Of a stretch of DNA of 64,000 bases, positions 8,855 through 18,204 are shown one piece after another. The number at the start of each line of letters is the position of its first letter. The stretch's first letter is position 1. Source of the DNA: Flavobacterium sp. (GTDB lineage Bacteria; Bacteroidota; Bacteroidia; Flavobacteriales; Flavobacteriaceae); assembly GCF_027531705.1 (NCBI RefSeq), contig NZ_JAPZSP010000018.1, positions 248,001 to 312,000 on the forward strand, written 5' to 3'. The notes under the pieces are model-generated. The model saw nothing but the letters and a program-made list of their open reading frames with translations, was not told the DNA's origin and searched no databases. The position numbers were made by a program, and so were the translations under genes.

Positions 8855-10246
8855 TTATGAGCCAATTGATTGATAAACAAATCCGATCTCTTTCAATTTT
8901 TCACCATCTAATAAGTTTCTACCGTCGAAAATAAAAGCAGGTTTTAGCATTTGGTCATAAATTTTATTCCAGTCGTAGGTTTTAAACTCATCCCATTCGG
9001 TTAAAACTGCTATGGCATGTGAATCTTTACAAGCATCGTATGCATTATCAAATGAAGCAACATGCTTACTATTTTTCTCAGAAGAACGAGTTTCTAAATA
9101 ATCTAAATCACCTAAAACTTGTTTTAAAGAAACTTTAGGATCGTAAACCGCAATTTTGGCGTTTTCATTTATCAAATTATCTGCAACATATATCGCTGCT
9201 GATTCTCTTGTATCGTTAGTATCTTTCTTAAAAGCCCAACCTAGAAAAGTTATTTTTTTATCAGCAACAGTATTGTATAATGTTTTTACAATATTATTGG
9301 CAAATCTTCTTTTTTGGTGATCATTCATTATAATTACTTGTTCCCAATAATCGGCAACTTCATCTAATCCGAAAGATTTAGAAATGTATACTAAGTTTAA
9401 AATATCTTTTTGAAAACAAGAACCTCCAAATCCGACAGATGCTTTTAGGAATTTTGAACCAATTCGGCTATCCATTCCGATAGCTTTAGCTACTTCATTA
9501 ACATTTGCACCCGTTTTTTCACAAAGTTCTGACAAAGCATTTATAGATGAAACTCTTTGAGCCAAATACGCATTAGCTGTCAACTTTGATAATTCTGAAG
9601 ACCAAACATTAGTTCTTAGTATTCTTTCTCTTGGCACCCATCTTGCATAAACATCTTCTAAAGCTTGAATTGCTTTTTGTCCTTCAGCCGATTCATCGCC
9701 ACCAATTAAAACCCTATCAGGACTCAATAAATCTTCAACAGCTGTTCCTTCAGCAAGAAATTCTGGATTAGATAAAATTTGAAATTGAACACCATTTCCA
9801 GTATTATCTAAAATGCTTTTAATTGCTTCAGCAGTACGAACAGGTAAAGTTGATTTTTCAACTATAATTTTATCATCTTTTGAAACTTTTGCAATTTGTC
9901 TTGCGCATAATTCTATATACTTTAAATCGGCAGCCATACCTTTACCTGTTCCATAGGTTTTGGTTGGCGTATTTACTGAGATAAATATTAATTGTGCTTC
10001 ATCAATAGCCTTTTCTACATTAGTTGAAAAGAAAAGATTTCTACCTCTTGCTTCACCAACAACAGCACTTAATCCTGGTTCATAAATTGGAATATTATCA
10101 ACATCTTTGTCATTCCATCTTGCAATTCTTTCTTCATTAATATCAACTACTGTAACAGTAATGTCCGGGCATTTTTGCGCTATAATTGCCATTGTTGGAC
10201 CACCAACGTAACCTGCACCAATACAACAAATTTTAGTAATTTTCAT
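8855..10246 (-). CDS. ugd: UDP-glucose 6-dehydrogenase, animal-like subtype
   Basis: 463 residues, longer than the usual bacterial Ugd. The N-terminus [20 protein letters not shown] and later boxes [40 protein letters not shown] and [11 protein letters not shown] closely follow the animal and plant UGDH pattern rather than the E. coli pattern. The catalytic cysteine is Cys277 in [12 protein letters not shown]. It oxidises UDP-glucose to UDP-glucuronate with two NAD+. It sits 16 bases after the epimerase and 25 bases before the second dehydrogenase, so the operon encodes two uronic-acid-forming enzymes of different subtypes and probably supplies both GlcA and HexNAcA to the polymer. Confidence 0.93.
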   Translation of the reverse strand: MKITKICCIGAGYVGGPTMAIIAQKCPDITVTVVDINEERIARWNDKDVDNIPIYEPGLSAVVGEARGRNLFFSTNVEKAIDEAQLIFISVNTPTKTYGTGKGMAADLKYIELCARQIAKVSKDDKIIVEKSTLPVRTAEAIKSILDNTGNGVQFQILSNPEFLAEGTAVEDLLSPDRVLIGGDESAEGQKAIQALEDVYARWVPRERILRTNVWSSELSKLTANAYLAQRVSSINALSELCEKTGANVNEVAKAIGMDSRIGSKFLKASVGFGGSCFQKDILNLVYISKSFGLDEVADYWEQVIIMNDHQKRRFANNIVKTLYNTVADKKITFLGWAFKKDTNDTRESAAIYVADNLINENAKIAVYDPKVSLKQVLGDLDYLETRSSEKNSKHVASFDNAYDACKDSHAIAVLTEWDEFKTYDWNKIYDQMLKPAFIFDGRNLLDGEKLKEIGFVYQSIGS

Positions 10247-10262
10247 TTTATATAATCTTTTT

Positions 10263-11231
10263 TTACAAATTATTCCAGTACCAATTTACTGCTTCTTTTA
10301 ATCCTTCTTTCATTGAAAATTTAGGTTCATAACCTAATAATTCCTTAGCCTTATCAATGCTAGCTAAAGAATGAGGAATATCTCCTATTCTATTTGGACC
10401 ATATTCTATTTTTACATTAGCAATTTCAGCATCATATTCAGATAAAAATTGCTTTAAATATACAACTAAATCATTCAATGTATTTCTATCACCAAAAGCT
10501 GTGTTATAAATTGTGTTAATAGCATTTGGGTTTGTTGTTTCAATTGCAAGTTCATTCATTTGAATTACATTATCAATATAAGTAAAATCTCTTGAATAAT
10601 TTCCATCTCCATTAATAATAGGACTTTGATGCTTCATCAATTGCATGACAAATTTAGGAATTACTGCTGCATAAGCTCCATTCGGATCTTGTTTTCTTCC
10701 AAAAACATTAAAATAGCGCAATCCTATAGTTTCTAAACCGTAAGTTTTACTGAAAATTTCAGCGTAAAGTTCATTTACATATTTAGTTATAGCGTAAGGC
10801 GATAATGGTTTCCCAATAATATTTTCTGTTTTAGGCAAAGATTCAGAATCACCATATGTTGAGGAACTTGCTGCATATATAAATCTTTTTACTTTAGCAT
10901 CTCTTGCTGCCACCAAGATGTTTAAGAAGCCTGAAACATTAACTTCATTAGTTGTAATTGGATCATTTATAGAACGTGGAACCGAGCCCAAAGCTGCTTG
11001 GTGTAATACATAATCAACTCCTTCCATTGCTTTATTACAAACAATAATATCTGTAATATCACCTTCAATCAAAAAGAAATTAGGATTTTTCAACAAATGC
11101 TCAATATTATGCCGATGACCAGTAGAAAAATTATCTAAACAAATAACTTTATTCCTTTTAGATAAGAAATACTCGCATAAGTTAGACCCTATGAAACCTG
11201 CACCACCAGTAATTAATATACTATTAGACAT
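10263..11231 (-). CDS. wbpP: UDP-N-acetylglucosamine 4-epimerase (WbpP/TviC-like SDR)
   Basis: 322 residues, extended SDR. The nucleotide-binding motif [10 protein letters not shown] is at residues 8-17, the catalytic serine region is [17 protein letters not shown], and the active-site pair is Tyr146/Lys150 in [39 protein letters not shown] and [19 protein letters not shown] follow the WbpP/WbgU/TviC group, which interconverts UDP-GlcNAc and UDP-GalNAc or their uronic acids. It starts 3 bases after the Wzc-like gene. With the downstream UDP-HexNAc dehydrogenase it most likely makes UDP-GalNAcA. The substrate is inferred from the subgroup boxes. Confidence 0.85.
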   Translation of the reverse strand: MSNSILITGGAGFIGSNLCEYFLSKRNKVICLDNFSTGHRHNIEHLLKNPNFFLIEGDITDIIVCNKAMEGVDYVLHQAALGSVPRSINDPITTNEVNVSGFLNILVAARDAKVKRFIYAASSSTYGDSESLPKTENIIGKPLSPYAITKYVNELYAEIFSKTYGLETIGLRYFNVFGRKQDPNGAYAAVIPKFVMQLMKHQSPIINGDGNYSRDFTYIDNVIQMNELAIETTNPNAINTIYNTAFGDRNTLNDLVVYLKQFLSEYDAEIANVKIEYGPNRIGDIPHSLASIDKAKELLGYEPKFSMKEGLKEAVNWYWNNL

Positions 11232-11234
11232 AAC

Positions 11235-13679
11235 CTACATTTTAAATCGGTTTTTAATTTTTCTAAAAAATGTATTTATAAAACTTTCATCTAAATTATC
11301 TTCAGTATATGAACCGTATCCATGATCATAACCATAAGAAGCTCCATATTTTGCCTTGTTCTCAAATCCATTTAAAATAATACTTACATTTGATAATTCA
11401 CCCCTTTTCACTGCATTATTCAATAGTCCAGTCATATTTTTTTTGGTTATATTTTGTCTCATAACATATACTGTTACATCAGCATAAATAGAAAGTTCTA
11501 AAGCATCTGTAACCAATCCTAGCGGTGGTGTATCAAGAATAATATAATCGTATTTAGCCTTTAGTTCCTCCATCATCTCGTGCATTGTATCACCCATTAT
11601 CAATTCTGACGGATTTGGTGGAATTGGTCCTGATGTTATTACATCAAGATATGGAATTTGAGTAGCATTAGTAACCTCTTTTAATGTCTTTTGACCAATT
11701 AGGTAATTAACAGCTCCAACTTCATTTGTTAATTTAAAATCGTCAAAAATCTTTGGCTTTCTTAAATCTAACCCAACAATTACTGTCTTTTTTTCACTTA
11801 ATGCGAAAACGGTAGCAATATTTATTGAACAAAAAGTTTTTCCTTCACCACTCACCGTTGATGTCAGCATTAATGTTTTTGAACCTTGAAGGTTTTGCTT
11901 TTTGTATAAAAATTGTAACGATGATCTAATAGCTCTAAACGATTCTGACAAAACCGATTTTGGTTTTTCAAAAACGGCTAAATATGATTTAGATTTTTTT
12001 ACTCCAACTACACCGATTAGTGGAATACTTGTCAACCTAGCTAAATCATCAGAATTTTGAATAGAATTATTAAATGCAAAAATAAATATTATGATAATTA
12101 GAGGAAGTAAAAACCCTAACAATAAAGCAATTACATAATTAACTCCAGTTTTAGGACCTACTAATCCTCCACCAATATCTTTGGCAGAATCTATAAATTG
12201 AATATCAGAAAGATTTGCTGCTTTAACTATTGATGCCTCACTTCTTTTTTGCAAATACGTTTGATAAATATTATCGCTCAGATTATATTTTCTCATAATC
12301 TTGACAAGTTCTTGTTTATCATCTGGCATCTGTCTTATGTCATTTTCCGCTAAATTTATTTTATTATTAACTTGATTATAAGAATATTGTATAGCATTTT
12401 TTGCAGCTTCAATATTTTCCAAAAGTACTTTCTTAACAGAAGTTATCTCGTTATCAATATTATTTAGCATAACATCACTCTTAACGCTATACATCATTTC
12501 AGACCGTCTAACTGATAATTCAATTAAATTAGAAACATTCATTATGATATTAGGGTCATCAATACCGGCAACGGATGGCGCTGGCAATTTAGAGTAATCT
12601 TTACTATTTTTAAGATAATTTGATAATGTATTGAAGTAATTTATTTTTCTTGCTATTAAATCTCGTTCTAAATCTAATTCAAGCATTTTATTTTGAACAT
12701 TAAACCCTCCTTGTTCTATCTCAATGACATTTTTATTTTTACTAAATTCTTTTAAATCATCATTGGCATCTCTTAATTTAAGTTCCATTAATGCCAAAGT
12801 CGTATCAATAAAATTAATGGTATTATCAGCAAATAGATTTTTTTTATCCAACTGATTTTTAATCAAAACCCTTACAGTTTCATTAAGATAATCAACTATT
12901 CTAGCCTTATTAGTACCTTCCAAAGATAATTTCAAAATTGAGGGTGCTTTATCGTCAATATCAACTTTAATATTTTTATAATTTTGAACTACACCATTAT
13001 AATCATCAAACCTCACCTTATATTCTTGACCAACAAAATTTTCAGAATTTTTCTTAAGAACTAATTTCCAACTTAAAAAAGGAAGATTTATATATTCTCC
13101 TATTTTATAACTTTTTGAAAAAACTCCCTCAGTTACGCCAACCATACTTGAGGAATAATCTGAATATCTATATGTATTAACTGTATTTAATTCAAAATCT
13201 ACTCTAATTTGATATTGAGTTGGTGAAATAAATTTAATAGAAATTGGCTGATTTGCTAATTGAGGAAGCTTTTTATCTATTTGAACTTCAAAAGGACAGC
13301 TGCCATATACACTTTCTTCAAAATACTTTCTATCTTGAAGATAATCAATATAATAACTTAGTTTTTCAACTACAATCTCATTATGACTTCTAGATTTTAG
13401 AGTTGACGCAATTGTTGCAACCTTGTCTGAAGTACCCCCCCAATTAAAAACTAAACTAGTATTGGATGTAAAAAGAGGATTATCTTCTTCATTTATTCCA
13501 ATAGTTGTCTCTAATGCATATATTTTTTGTTTTCTTACATTAACTTGATATGCTATAAACATACAAAAAAGAATAAAAAATATAAACCATTTCCAATAAC
13601 CTGTAACTTTTATCAAAAAGCCTTTGAAGTCAAAATTATTATGATTTTCAAGAAAATTAAAATCTTTTATATCTAACAT
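11235..13679 (-). CDS. Wzc-like polysaccharide co-polymerase / tyrosine autokinase
   Basis: 814 residues. A Wzz-type periplasmic domain with coiled coils (about residues 45-505) lies between two membrane segments (about 29-48 and 510-532, YVIALLLGFLLPLIIIIFIF). The cytoplasmic BY-kinase domain has Walker A TSTVSGEGKTFCSIN (Lys614), Walker A' VIVGLDLRKPK and Walker B YDYIILDTPP. The C-terminus has a tyrosine cluster, YGASYGYDHGYGSYTE, the expected autophosphorylation tail. In this class, cycles of tail phosphorylation control chain length and export together with the outer-membrane Wza channel. It follows the Wza-like gene by 10 bases. No Wzb-type phosphatase gene is adjacent. Confidence 0.93.
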   Translation of the reverse strand: MLDIKDFNFLENHNNFDFKGFLIKVTGYWKWFIFFILFCMFIAYQVNVRKQKIYALETTIGINEEDNPLFTSNTSLVFNWGGTSDKVATIASTLKSRSHNEIVVEKLSYYIDYLQDRKYFEESVYGSCPFEVQIDKKLPQLANQPISIKFISPTQYQIRVDFELNTVNTYRYSDYSSSMVGVTEGVFSKSYKIGEYINLPFLSWKLVLKKNSENFVGQEYKVRFDDYNGVVQNYKNIKVDIDDKAPSILKLSLEGTNKARIVDYLNETVRVLIKNQLDKKNLFADNTINFIDTTLALMELKLRDANDDLKEFSKNKNVIEIEQGGFNVQNKMLELDLERDLIARKINYFNTLSNYLKNSKDYSKLPAPSVAGIDDPNIIMNVSNLIELSVRRSEMMYSVKSDVMLNNIDNEITSVKKVLLENIEAAKNAIQYSYNQVNNKINLAENDIRQMPDDKQELVKIMRKYNLSDNIYQTYLQKRSEASIVKAANLSDIQFIDSAKDIGGGLVGPKTGVNYVIALLLGFLLPLIIIIFIFAFNNSIQNSDDLARLTSIPLIGVVGVKKSKSYLAVFEKPKSVLSESFRAIRSSLQFLYKKQNLQGSKTLMLTSTVSGEGKTFCSINIATVFALSEKKTVIVGLDLRKPKIFDDFKLTNEVGAVNYLIGQKTLKEVTNATQIPYLDVITSGPIPPNPSELIMGDTMHEMMEELKAKYDYIILDTPPLGLVTDALELSIYADVTVYVMRQNITKKNMTGLLNNAVKRGELSNVSIILNGFENKAKYGASYGYDHGYGSYTEDNLDESFINTFFRKIKNRFKM

Positions 13680-13689
13680 CTAAATTAGT

Positions 13690-14475
13690 TTATTTTTGTA
13701 ATAGTAAAAAAGTTGTTGTAACCAAAGACAGTATTGTAATAATAGAGCTTAAAGACTGAATTCCAGTTGTACCTGTTCCCCAAGTCTTTTGCTTTAATGG
13801 CTTGACATAAACATAATCGTTAGGTTGTAAATAAAAATTAGGAGATTGTAACGCACTATAGTTTGTCAAATCGATCGAAAATGTTTGTACACCTTGCGGA
13901 AATTGTCTTATTATCATAACATCTTTTCTATTTCCTGTAACCGTAATATCGCCAGCATTAGCTATAGCATCTAAAACAGAAACCTTATTCAGATTTAAAA
14001 TTTTAGTTCCTGGTTGAGAAATTTCACCATTTATGGTATATCTAAAACCTGCTAATTTAACACTTACAAATATTCCAGCTTCTTTTTTAAAATGATCTTT
14101 TAACAATAAAGTTTCTATTTTTTCTCTTACCTCATCTGTGGTTAGTGCAATAACATTAACTTCCCCTAGAATCGGCAACCTTATATTACCATGATCATCA
14201 ATTAAATATCCATTGTAATAAAGAATATCACTTGATACATCAGAAGAACTACCAGAACCAGTATTAAAAATCTCAACTAATTTTGGATCAATAGCAGAAA
14301 CTGTAACACTTAACACATCACTTACTTGTAATCGATAAGGTTTAAAAGGAATCTGTGCAACTGGAGCATTCTCTGCATTTTCTTTGTTTTGCAAATAGAT
14401 AATATCTTTTGAAGGCACACAAGAATTAAAAAAATAACCAGCAAAAAATAATAGTATAAAAATTCTGAAACTCAT
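13690..14475 (-). CDS. Wza-like polysaccharide export lipoprotein
   Basis: 261 residues. Lipoprotein signal with Cys19 after YFFNS, then KDIIYLQNKENAEN typical of Bacteroidota export proteins. A poly-export domain (YRLQVSDVLSVTVSAIDP, about residues 47-150) is followed by one SLBB-type domain (YTINGEISQPGTKILNLNKV, about 150-225) and a C-terminal hydrophobic helix (SSIITILSLVTTTFLLL) that may span the outer membrane. It forms the outer-membrane export channel with the Wzc-like partner encoded next. First gene of the polysaccharide operon; a strong predicted promoter lies 20-50 bases upstream. At about two thirds the length of E. coli Wza, it has one SLBB repeat rather than two, which is usual in this phylum. 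Confidence 0.9.
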   Translation of the reverse strand: MSFRIFILLFFAGYFFNSCVPSKDIIYLQNKENAENAPVAQIPFKPYRLQVSDVLSVTVSAIDPKLVEIFNTGSGSSSDVSSDILYYNGYLIDDHGNIRLPILGEVNVIALTTDEVREKIETLLLKDHFKKEAGIFVSVKLAGFRYTINGEISQPGTKILNLNKVSVLDAIANAGDITVTGNRKDVMIIRQFPQGVQTFSIDLTNYSALQSPNFYLQPNDYVYVKPLKQKTWGTGTTGIQSLSSIITILSLVTTTFLLLQK

Positions 14476-14495
14476 TCTTAACGGATTTTAGCAAA

Positions 14496-14526
14496 CAAAG
14501 ATAGTTTTTCAATTCTAAATACAAAA
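14496..14526 (-). promoter_or_regulatory. Predicted promoter of the polysaccharide operon
   Basis: On the minus strand a TTG preceded by a T-run (14524-14522) is followed after 18 bases by TATCTTTG (14503-14496), a full match to the Bacteroidota -33 TTG / -7 TAnnTTTG pattern at near-ideal spacing. Transcription should begin near 14489, giving a leader of about 14 bases before the Wza-like gene. It is the only such promoter seen by eye ahead of the polysaccharide genes. Confidence 0.7.
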
Positions 14527-14546
14527 AAGTTGTGCATATTATTGAA

Positions 14547-15167
14547 TTAAATATTTTTCAAAGAATTCTCAAATGGAACTCGTTGCACAATGCTCCTTCC
14601 TAAAGTTACCTCATCGGCATACTCTAATTCGTCTCCAACTGCAATTCCTCTTGCGATTGTTGATGTTTTAATATTATAATCTTTTATTTGTTTGAAAACA
14701 TAAAAATTGGTAGTATCGCCTTCCATTGTGGAACTTAAAGCAAAAATAATTTCTTCTATCGAACCTAATTTTACTTTTTCAACTAACGAATTGATATTCA
14801 ATTGACTTGGACCAACACCGTCAATAGGCGAAATTTTCCCGCCAAGAACATGATAAATTCCTTTAAATTGATTAGTGTTTTCAATAGCCATAACATCTCT
14901 AACGTCTTCAACAACACAAATTATTTTATGATTTCTTAAAGCATTTGAGCAAATTTCGCACACATCAACATCGGAAATATTGTGGCAATTTTTACAGAAT
15001 TTAATCTCATCGCGCATTGAAGTTAACGCTTGCGATAAAAAATGAGTTTGTTCGCTAGGTTGTTTCAATAAATGCAATACCAATCGTAAGGCAGTTCGTT
15101 TACCAATTCCTGGTAATTGTGCCATTTCGTTGACCGCTTTTTCGAGAAGTTTTGATGAAAATTCCAT
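14547..15167 (-). CDS. recR: Recombination mediator RecR
   Basis: 206 residues, usual RecR length. Helix-hairpin-helix [18 protein letters not shown] (residues 17-34), a four-cysteine zinc site (FCKNCHN and CEICSN), and a Toprim domain with [13 protein letters not shown] and [16 protein letters not shown] follow in the expected order. The C-terminus has [26 protein letters not shown] Walker-like box in which the canonical T-x-x-A-x-G-x-P is replaced by T-x-x-A-x-G-x-A. With RecO and RecF it loads RecA on gapped DNA. A TACTTTTG box (15179-15172) ends only 4 bases before the ATG, so the transcript may be leaderless. It is divergent from the symporter gene and independent of the polysaccharide operon. 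Confidence 0.95.
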   Translation of the reverse strand: MEFSSKLLEKAVNEMAQLPGIGKRTALRLVLHLLKQPSEQTHFLSQALTSMRDEIKFCKNCHNISDVDVCEICSNALRNHKIICVVEDVRDVMAIENTNQFKGIYHVLGGKISPIDGVGPSQLNINSLVEKVKLGSIEEIIFALSSTMEGDTTNFYVFKQIKDYNIKTSTIARGIAVGDELEYADEVTLGRSIVQRVPFENSLKNI

Positions 15168-15171
15168 TTGG

Positions 15172-15179
15172 CAAAAGTA
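15172..15179 (-). promoter_or_regulatory. -7 box of recR, abutting the start codon
   Basis: TACTTTTG on the minus strand matches TAnnTTTG and is followed by CCAA and the recR ATG. With the usual 6-8 base distance from box to transcription start, the RNA would begin at or next to the start codon. No clear -33 TTG was seen. Confidence 0.5.
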
Positions 15180-15190
15180 GTTATTTTTGA

Positions 15191-15284
15191 AAAAGAGAAT
15201 AGAAAAAAGAGAATAGAATTATAGAAAGTTTGTTAAACATTCATTTTGTCTTTTTTCTATTTTCTTTACTCTATATTCTCTTTT
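15191..15284. repeat. Tandem 14-base repeat with an inverted partial copy
   Basis: AAAAGAGAATAGAA occurs twice in exact tandem (15191-15204 and 15205-15218). The complement of its first 11 bases, TATTCTCTTTT, occurs at 15274-15284, so either copy can pair with it. It lies in the recR/symporter gap between divergent genes and just upstream of the symporter start, so it is not a terminator. Function unknown. Confidence 0.6.
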
Positions 15285-15317
15285 ATTTCTATTTTAGCAC
15301 AACCAAAAAAACTATTT

Positions 15318-16859
15318 ATGTCTTCAGGAACTATTTTAGCCATTATCATTATCTATTTCGGTGTTCTTATTCTTATTTCGAATCTTGTTAGTAAAAAAGA
15401 CAGTAGTAACGATGCTTTTTTTAAGGCAAATAAAAATTCTAAATGGTATTTAGTAGCGTTTGGAATGATTGGAACGGCGCTTTCTGGCGTGACTTTTATT
15501 TCGGTTCCTGGCGAAGTTGGAAATCCTGATTTGCAGTTCAAATATTTTCAATTTGTTTTGGGAAATGCTATTGGTTTTATCATAATTGCAACGGTCTTGC
15601 TTCCACTCTATTATCGCATGAATTTGACTTCGATTTATAGTTATATCGAACAAAGATTAGGTGTTGTAAGTTATAAAACTGCTGCCACAATTTTCTTGAT
15701 AAGTCGCACTATTGGTTCAGCTTTTCGCTTGTATTTGGTAGTGATTGTGTTACAACGTTTTGTTTTTGACGTTTACAATATTCCTTTTGCGGTAACGGTT
15801 TTAATTTCATTAGCATTAATTTTTGCTTACACCTATCGTGGCGGATTGAAAACAATAATTATTACTGACTCTTTGCAAACCTTTTTCTTAGTTTCATCGG
15901 TTTTCTTGACGATTATTTTTATCTGTAATAGTTTGGATTATAATTTTACAGAAGCTTTTGAAGCAATTAAAAACAGTAATTATTCTAAAATTTTCTTTTA
16001 TGAAGATTATCTAAAAGGCAACTTTGTTTTGAAACAAATTTTGGGTGGAATCTTTGTAACTATTGCCATGGTTGGATTAGACCAAGATTTGATGCAAAAG
16101 AATTTGAGTTGCAAAAACATTGGCGAAGCTCAAAAAAACATGTTCACTTTCACAGGAATTTTTGTCGTGATTAATATTTTCTTTTTGAGTGTTGGTGCTT
16201 TACTTTACTTATATGCAGAAAAAAACGGAATTGCAGTTCCAATGGTTGATGGTGTAAAACGTACTGATTTATTATTTCCTGAAATTGCTTTTAATTACCT
16301 GAATATTGTTCCTGCAGTTGTATTTTTATTAGGATTGACCGCAGCGACTTTTGCTACAACCGATTCGGCTTTGACTGCTTTGACAACTTCTTTTTGCGTT
16401 GACTTTCTCGGAATGGATAAAGAAAATGGCAATGTCAATAGCAATAGCAATATCAAAAGTCAAGAAGAAATTGAAATTAGAAATAAAAAATTAGTTAGAA
16501 CTAGACACTTGGTTCATGTTGGATTTTCGGTATTGATGTTTTTGGTGATAATTATATTTAATTCGCTGAATGACAAATCGGTGGTGACGATGATTTTTAA
16601 AGTAGCGAGTTATACTTATGGGCCACTTTTAGGATTGTATGCTTTTGGTTTGTTTATGAAATCGAAAACGGTTCACGATAAATTGGTTCCTTTTATTTGT
16701 GTGATTTCGCCTTTGGTTTGTTTTTTAATTGCAAAAAATTCAGCAGCACTTTTTGGAGATTATGTAATTGATAACGAATTAATCATCGTTAACGGATTGA
16801 TTACTTTTATAGGATTATTGATTATTAGCAAACCTGCTACTAGTCAGACGAAGTTTTAG
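15318..16859 (+). CDS. Sodium:solute symporter (SSS family)
   Basis: 513 residues from the ATG at 15318, with about 13 hydrophobic segments. The SSS-family boxes visible are GTALSGVTFISVPGEVG (about residues 55-71, after the first two helices), YRGGLKTIIITDSLQTFFL (sodium-site helix region), and LGLTAATFATTDSALTALTT (Ser/Thr-rich helix near residue 370). A frame extends upstream to a TTG at 15246, but those 24 residues are low-complexity and lie in the repeat region, so the ATG is preferred. It imports an organic solute with Na+ at the inner membrane; substrate cannot be predicted. The 3' end is convergent with the CoA-binding gene, with a palindromic repeat element between them. Confidence 0.9.
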   Translation: MSSGTILAIIIIYFGVLILISNLVSKKDSSNDAFFKANKNSKWYLVAFGMIGTALSGVTFISVPGEVGNPDLQFKYFQFVLGNAIGFIIIATVLLPLYYRMNLTSIYSYIEQRLGVVSYKTAATIFLISRTIGSAFRLYLVVIVLQRFVFDVYNIPFAVTVLISLALIFAYTYRGGLKTIIITDSLQTFFLVSSVFLTIIFICNSLDYNFTEAFEAIKNSNYSKIFFYEDYLKGNFVLKQILGGIFVTIAMVGLDQDLMQKNLSCKNIGEAQKNMFTFTGIFVVINIFFLSVGALLYLYAEKNGIAVPMVDGVKRTDLLFPEIAFNYLNIVPAVVFLLGLTAATFATTDSALTALTTSFCVDFLGMDKENGNVNSNSNIKSQEEIEIRNKKLVRTRHLVHVGFSVLMFLVIIIFNSLNDKSVVTMIFKVASYTYGPLLGLYAFGLFMKSKTVHDKLVPFICVISPLVCFLIAKNSAALFGDYVIDNELIIVNGLITFIGLLIISKPATSQTKF

Positions 16860-16909
16860 GAATGGAACTTTCATAAGTTTCTAATCAAAAATTAAAATGG
16901 AAACCTCTC

Positions 16910-17038
16910 TAGCCCCGATTGCAGTGGAAATCCTTTTATAACTCCGACAGAGTTTTGAACTCTGTCGGAGTTATAAAAGATTGGAACGAAAAGCGGGAAT
17001 TACCATCACTGATAAATCCCGAGCCTCTTGCTCCTAAT
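16910..17038 (+). repeat. Conserved-flank palindromic repeat, copy A
   Basis: Begins TAGCCCCGATTGCAGTGG, runs into AAATC, then a perfect 22-base inverted repeat (arms 16933-16954 and 16958-16979, loop TTG), then GATTGGAACGAAAAGCGGGA, ending AATCCCGAGCC and GCTCCTAAT. The flanks match copies B, C and D, but the palindrome sequence is unique to this copy. The 5' CCCG can pair with CGGG at 16994-16997. The tail overlaps the last codon of the minus-strand CoA-binding gene. It lies between two convergent genes and could also work as a bidirectional terminator. Confidence 0.85.
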
Positions 17039-17399
17039 ATTGATTAGTTGTCAATAAAACCAATGTACAAGCTTCTTCTACTTTGATTGAATTGGCTTTG
17101 AGTAACTGATAAAACTCTGGGTTTTCGGTTCCTGGATTGAAGACTACTCTTTTAGGCTTGGTTTCGATTATATAATTGTAATAATCACGTTGGCGCACCG
17201 GATTGAGGTACAAAGTAACAGTATCGATATTGGCAAGCGGAATATTTTTAGTTTTTATGGAAATTCCGGCAACTTCGCCTTGATTTTGACCGATGGCTAT
17301 AACCGAATGACCTTTGTCAACTAGCATTGTTATGGCTTTGAAAGCGTATCTTTCGGGTTTGGTGGAAGCACCAAGAACTAAAGTTTTCTTATTTTTCAT
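17034..17399 (-). CDS. CoA-binding domain protein (YccU-like)
   Basis: 121 residues forming a single CoA-binding Rossmann-like domain: LVLGASTKPERYAFKAITML at the N-terminus, GHSVIAIGQNQGEV, VTLYLNPVRQRDYYNYII, and VVFNPGTENPEFYQLLKANS near the C-terminus. These are the usual boxes of the stand-alone CoA_binding_2 family. Its biological role is not established. The stop codon lies in the tail of repeat copy A. A TAATTTTG box (17411-17404) ends 4 bases before the ATG, so the transcript may be leaderless. Confidence 0.85.
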   Translation of the reverse strand: MKNKKTLVLGASTKPERYAFKAITMLVDKGHSVIAIGQNQGEVAGISIKTKNIPLANIDTVTLYLNPVRQRDYYNYIIETKPKRVVFNPGTENPEFYQLLKANSIKVEEACTLVLLTTNQY

Positions 17400-17403
17400 A
17401 ATG

Positions 17404-17411
17404 CAAAATTA
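17404..17411 (-). promoter_or_regulatory. -7 box of the CoA-binding gene, abutting the start codon
   Basis: TAATTTTG on the minus strand, followed by CATT and ATG. Same geometry as at recR and rlmB. No -33 TTG recognised. Confidence 0.4.
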
Positions 17412-17455
17412 CGGATAATTGTTTTTATATTAACTTTAGACATTAATACTTTATT

Positions 17456-17463
17456 TATCTTTG
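17456..17463 (+). promoter_or_regulatory. -7 box of the MarC-family gene
   Basis: TATCTTTG on the plus strand matches TAnnTTTG. Transcription would begin near 17470, giving a leader of about 18 bases before the ATG at 17488. Confidence 0.5.
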
Positions 17464-17487
17464 CCGAAAATTTAAACTTTTCAAAGA

Positions 17488-18123
17488 ATGGATATTTTCT
17501 TGAACACTTTTTTTGTTTTGCTTGGTGCGCTGTTTTCGGTATTGAATCCGATTGGTGCGATTCCGTTTTTTGTGGGTTTAACACAAGATTATACTAAAGT
17601 AGAACGTTCTCGTGTTTCTTTGATGGCGGCAATTAACGTTTGTATTATATTGATAATTTCGTTTTTTGTTGGTGAATATGTTTTGAGTTTTTTCGGAATT
17701 ACGATTTCGGCACTTAGAATTGCTGGTGGAATTTTGATTGCAAGTTCAGGATTTGGTTTACTAAATGCCAATCCGAAGAAGAGAAAAGGGATTAGCAAAG
17801 AAGTGGAAGAAGATTTACAAAGTAGAACCTCTATTGCTTTAACACCGCTTGCCATGCCAATGTTAGCTGGACCTGGTTCGATTTCCTTATTAATAGCATT
17901 TAATCAAGATCATAAAACTACTCCTGAAATTTTGTCTTCTACACTTGCTATTTTCGTGGTTTCTATTCTAATATTTTTGGTATTGAGAAGTGCTCATTAT
18001 TTGGCTAAATATTTGGGAGCATCAGGAATTGTGGCAATTTCTAGAATCGTTGGTTTCTTGACGGTTGCAATTGGTATTCAATATATTATTAGTGCAGTTT
18101 TGAGTATTATTAGAGGAATATAA
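17488..18123 (+). CDS. MarC-family integral membrane protein
   Basis: 211 residues with six predicted membrane segments. MarC/UPF0056 boxes are NPIGAIPFFVGLTQDYT near the N-terminus, RIAGGILIASSGFGLLNAN in the third segment and SIALTPLAMPMLAGPGSISLL after the central loop. The function of the family is unresolved; it was once linked to multiple antibiotic resistance but that link was not upheld, as far as I know. Divergent from the CoA-binding gene and convergent with ctlX. Confidence 0.9.
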   Translation: MDIFLNTFFVLLGALFSVLNPIGAIPFFVGLTQDYTKVERSRVSLMAAINVCIILIISFFVGEYVLSFFGITISALRIAGGILIASSGFGLLNANPKKRKGISKEVEEDLQSRTSIALTPLAMPMLAGPGSISLLIAFNQDHKTTPEILSSTLAIFVVSILIFLVLRSAHYLAKYLGASGIVAISRIVGFLTVAIGIQYIISAVLSIIRGI

Positions 18124-18143
18124 GTGAAATTCCAATAAAAAAA

Positions 18144-18180
18144 TTCCAAATTCCAATATGATTACAGTTGGAAATTGGAA
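18144..18180. terminator. Hairpin between convergent marC-like gene and ctlX
   Basis: Arms 18144-18156 and 18168-18180 pair over 13 positions with one mismatch. The left arm is mostly a tandem of the word ATTCCAA (18143-18149, 18150-18156), with another copy at 18129-18135. Placement between two gene 3' ends suits a bidirectional terminator, but there is no strong T-run. Confidence 0.45.
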
Positions 18181-18204
18181 TTTATAATATTAGAATTTAT
18201 AAAT

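Noticed and set aside
15246..15317. Upstream TTG start adding 24 residues to the symporter
   Set aside because: Low-complexity sequence in the repeat region; the ATG at 15318 gives a normal SSS N-terminus.
16910..17038. Insertion sequence or CRISPR repeat
   Set aside because: There is no transposase, no target duplication seen, and no regular spacer pattern; copies are dispersed and single.
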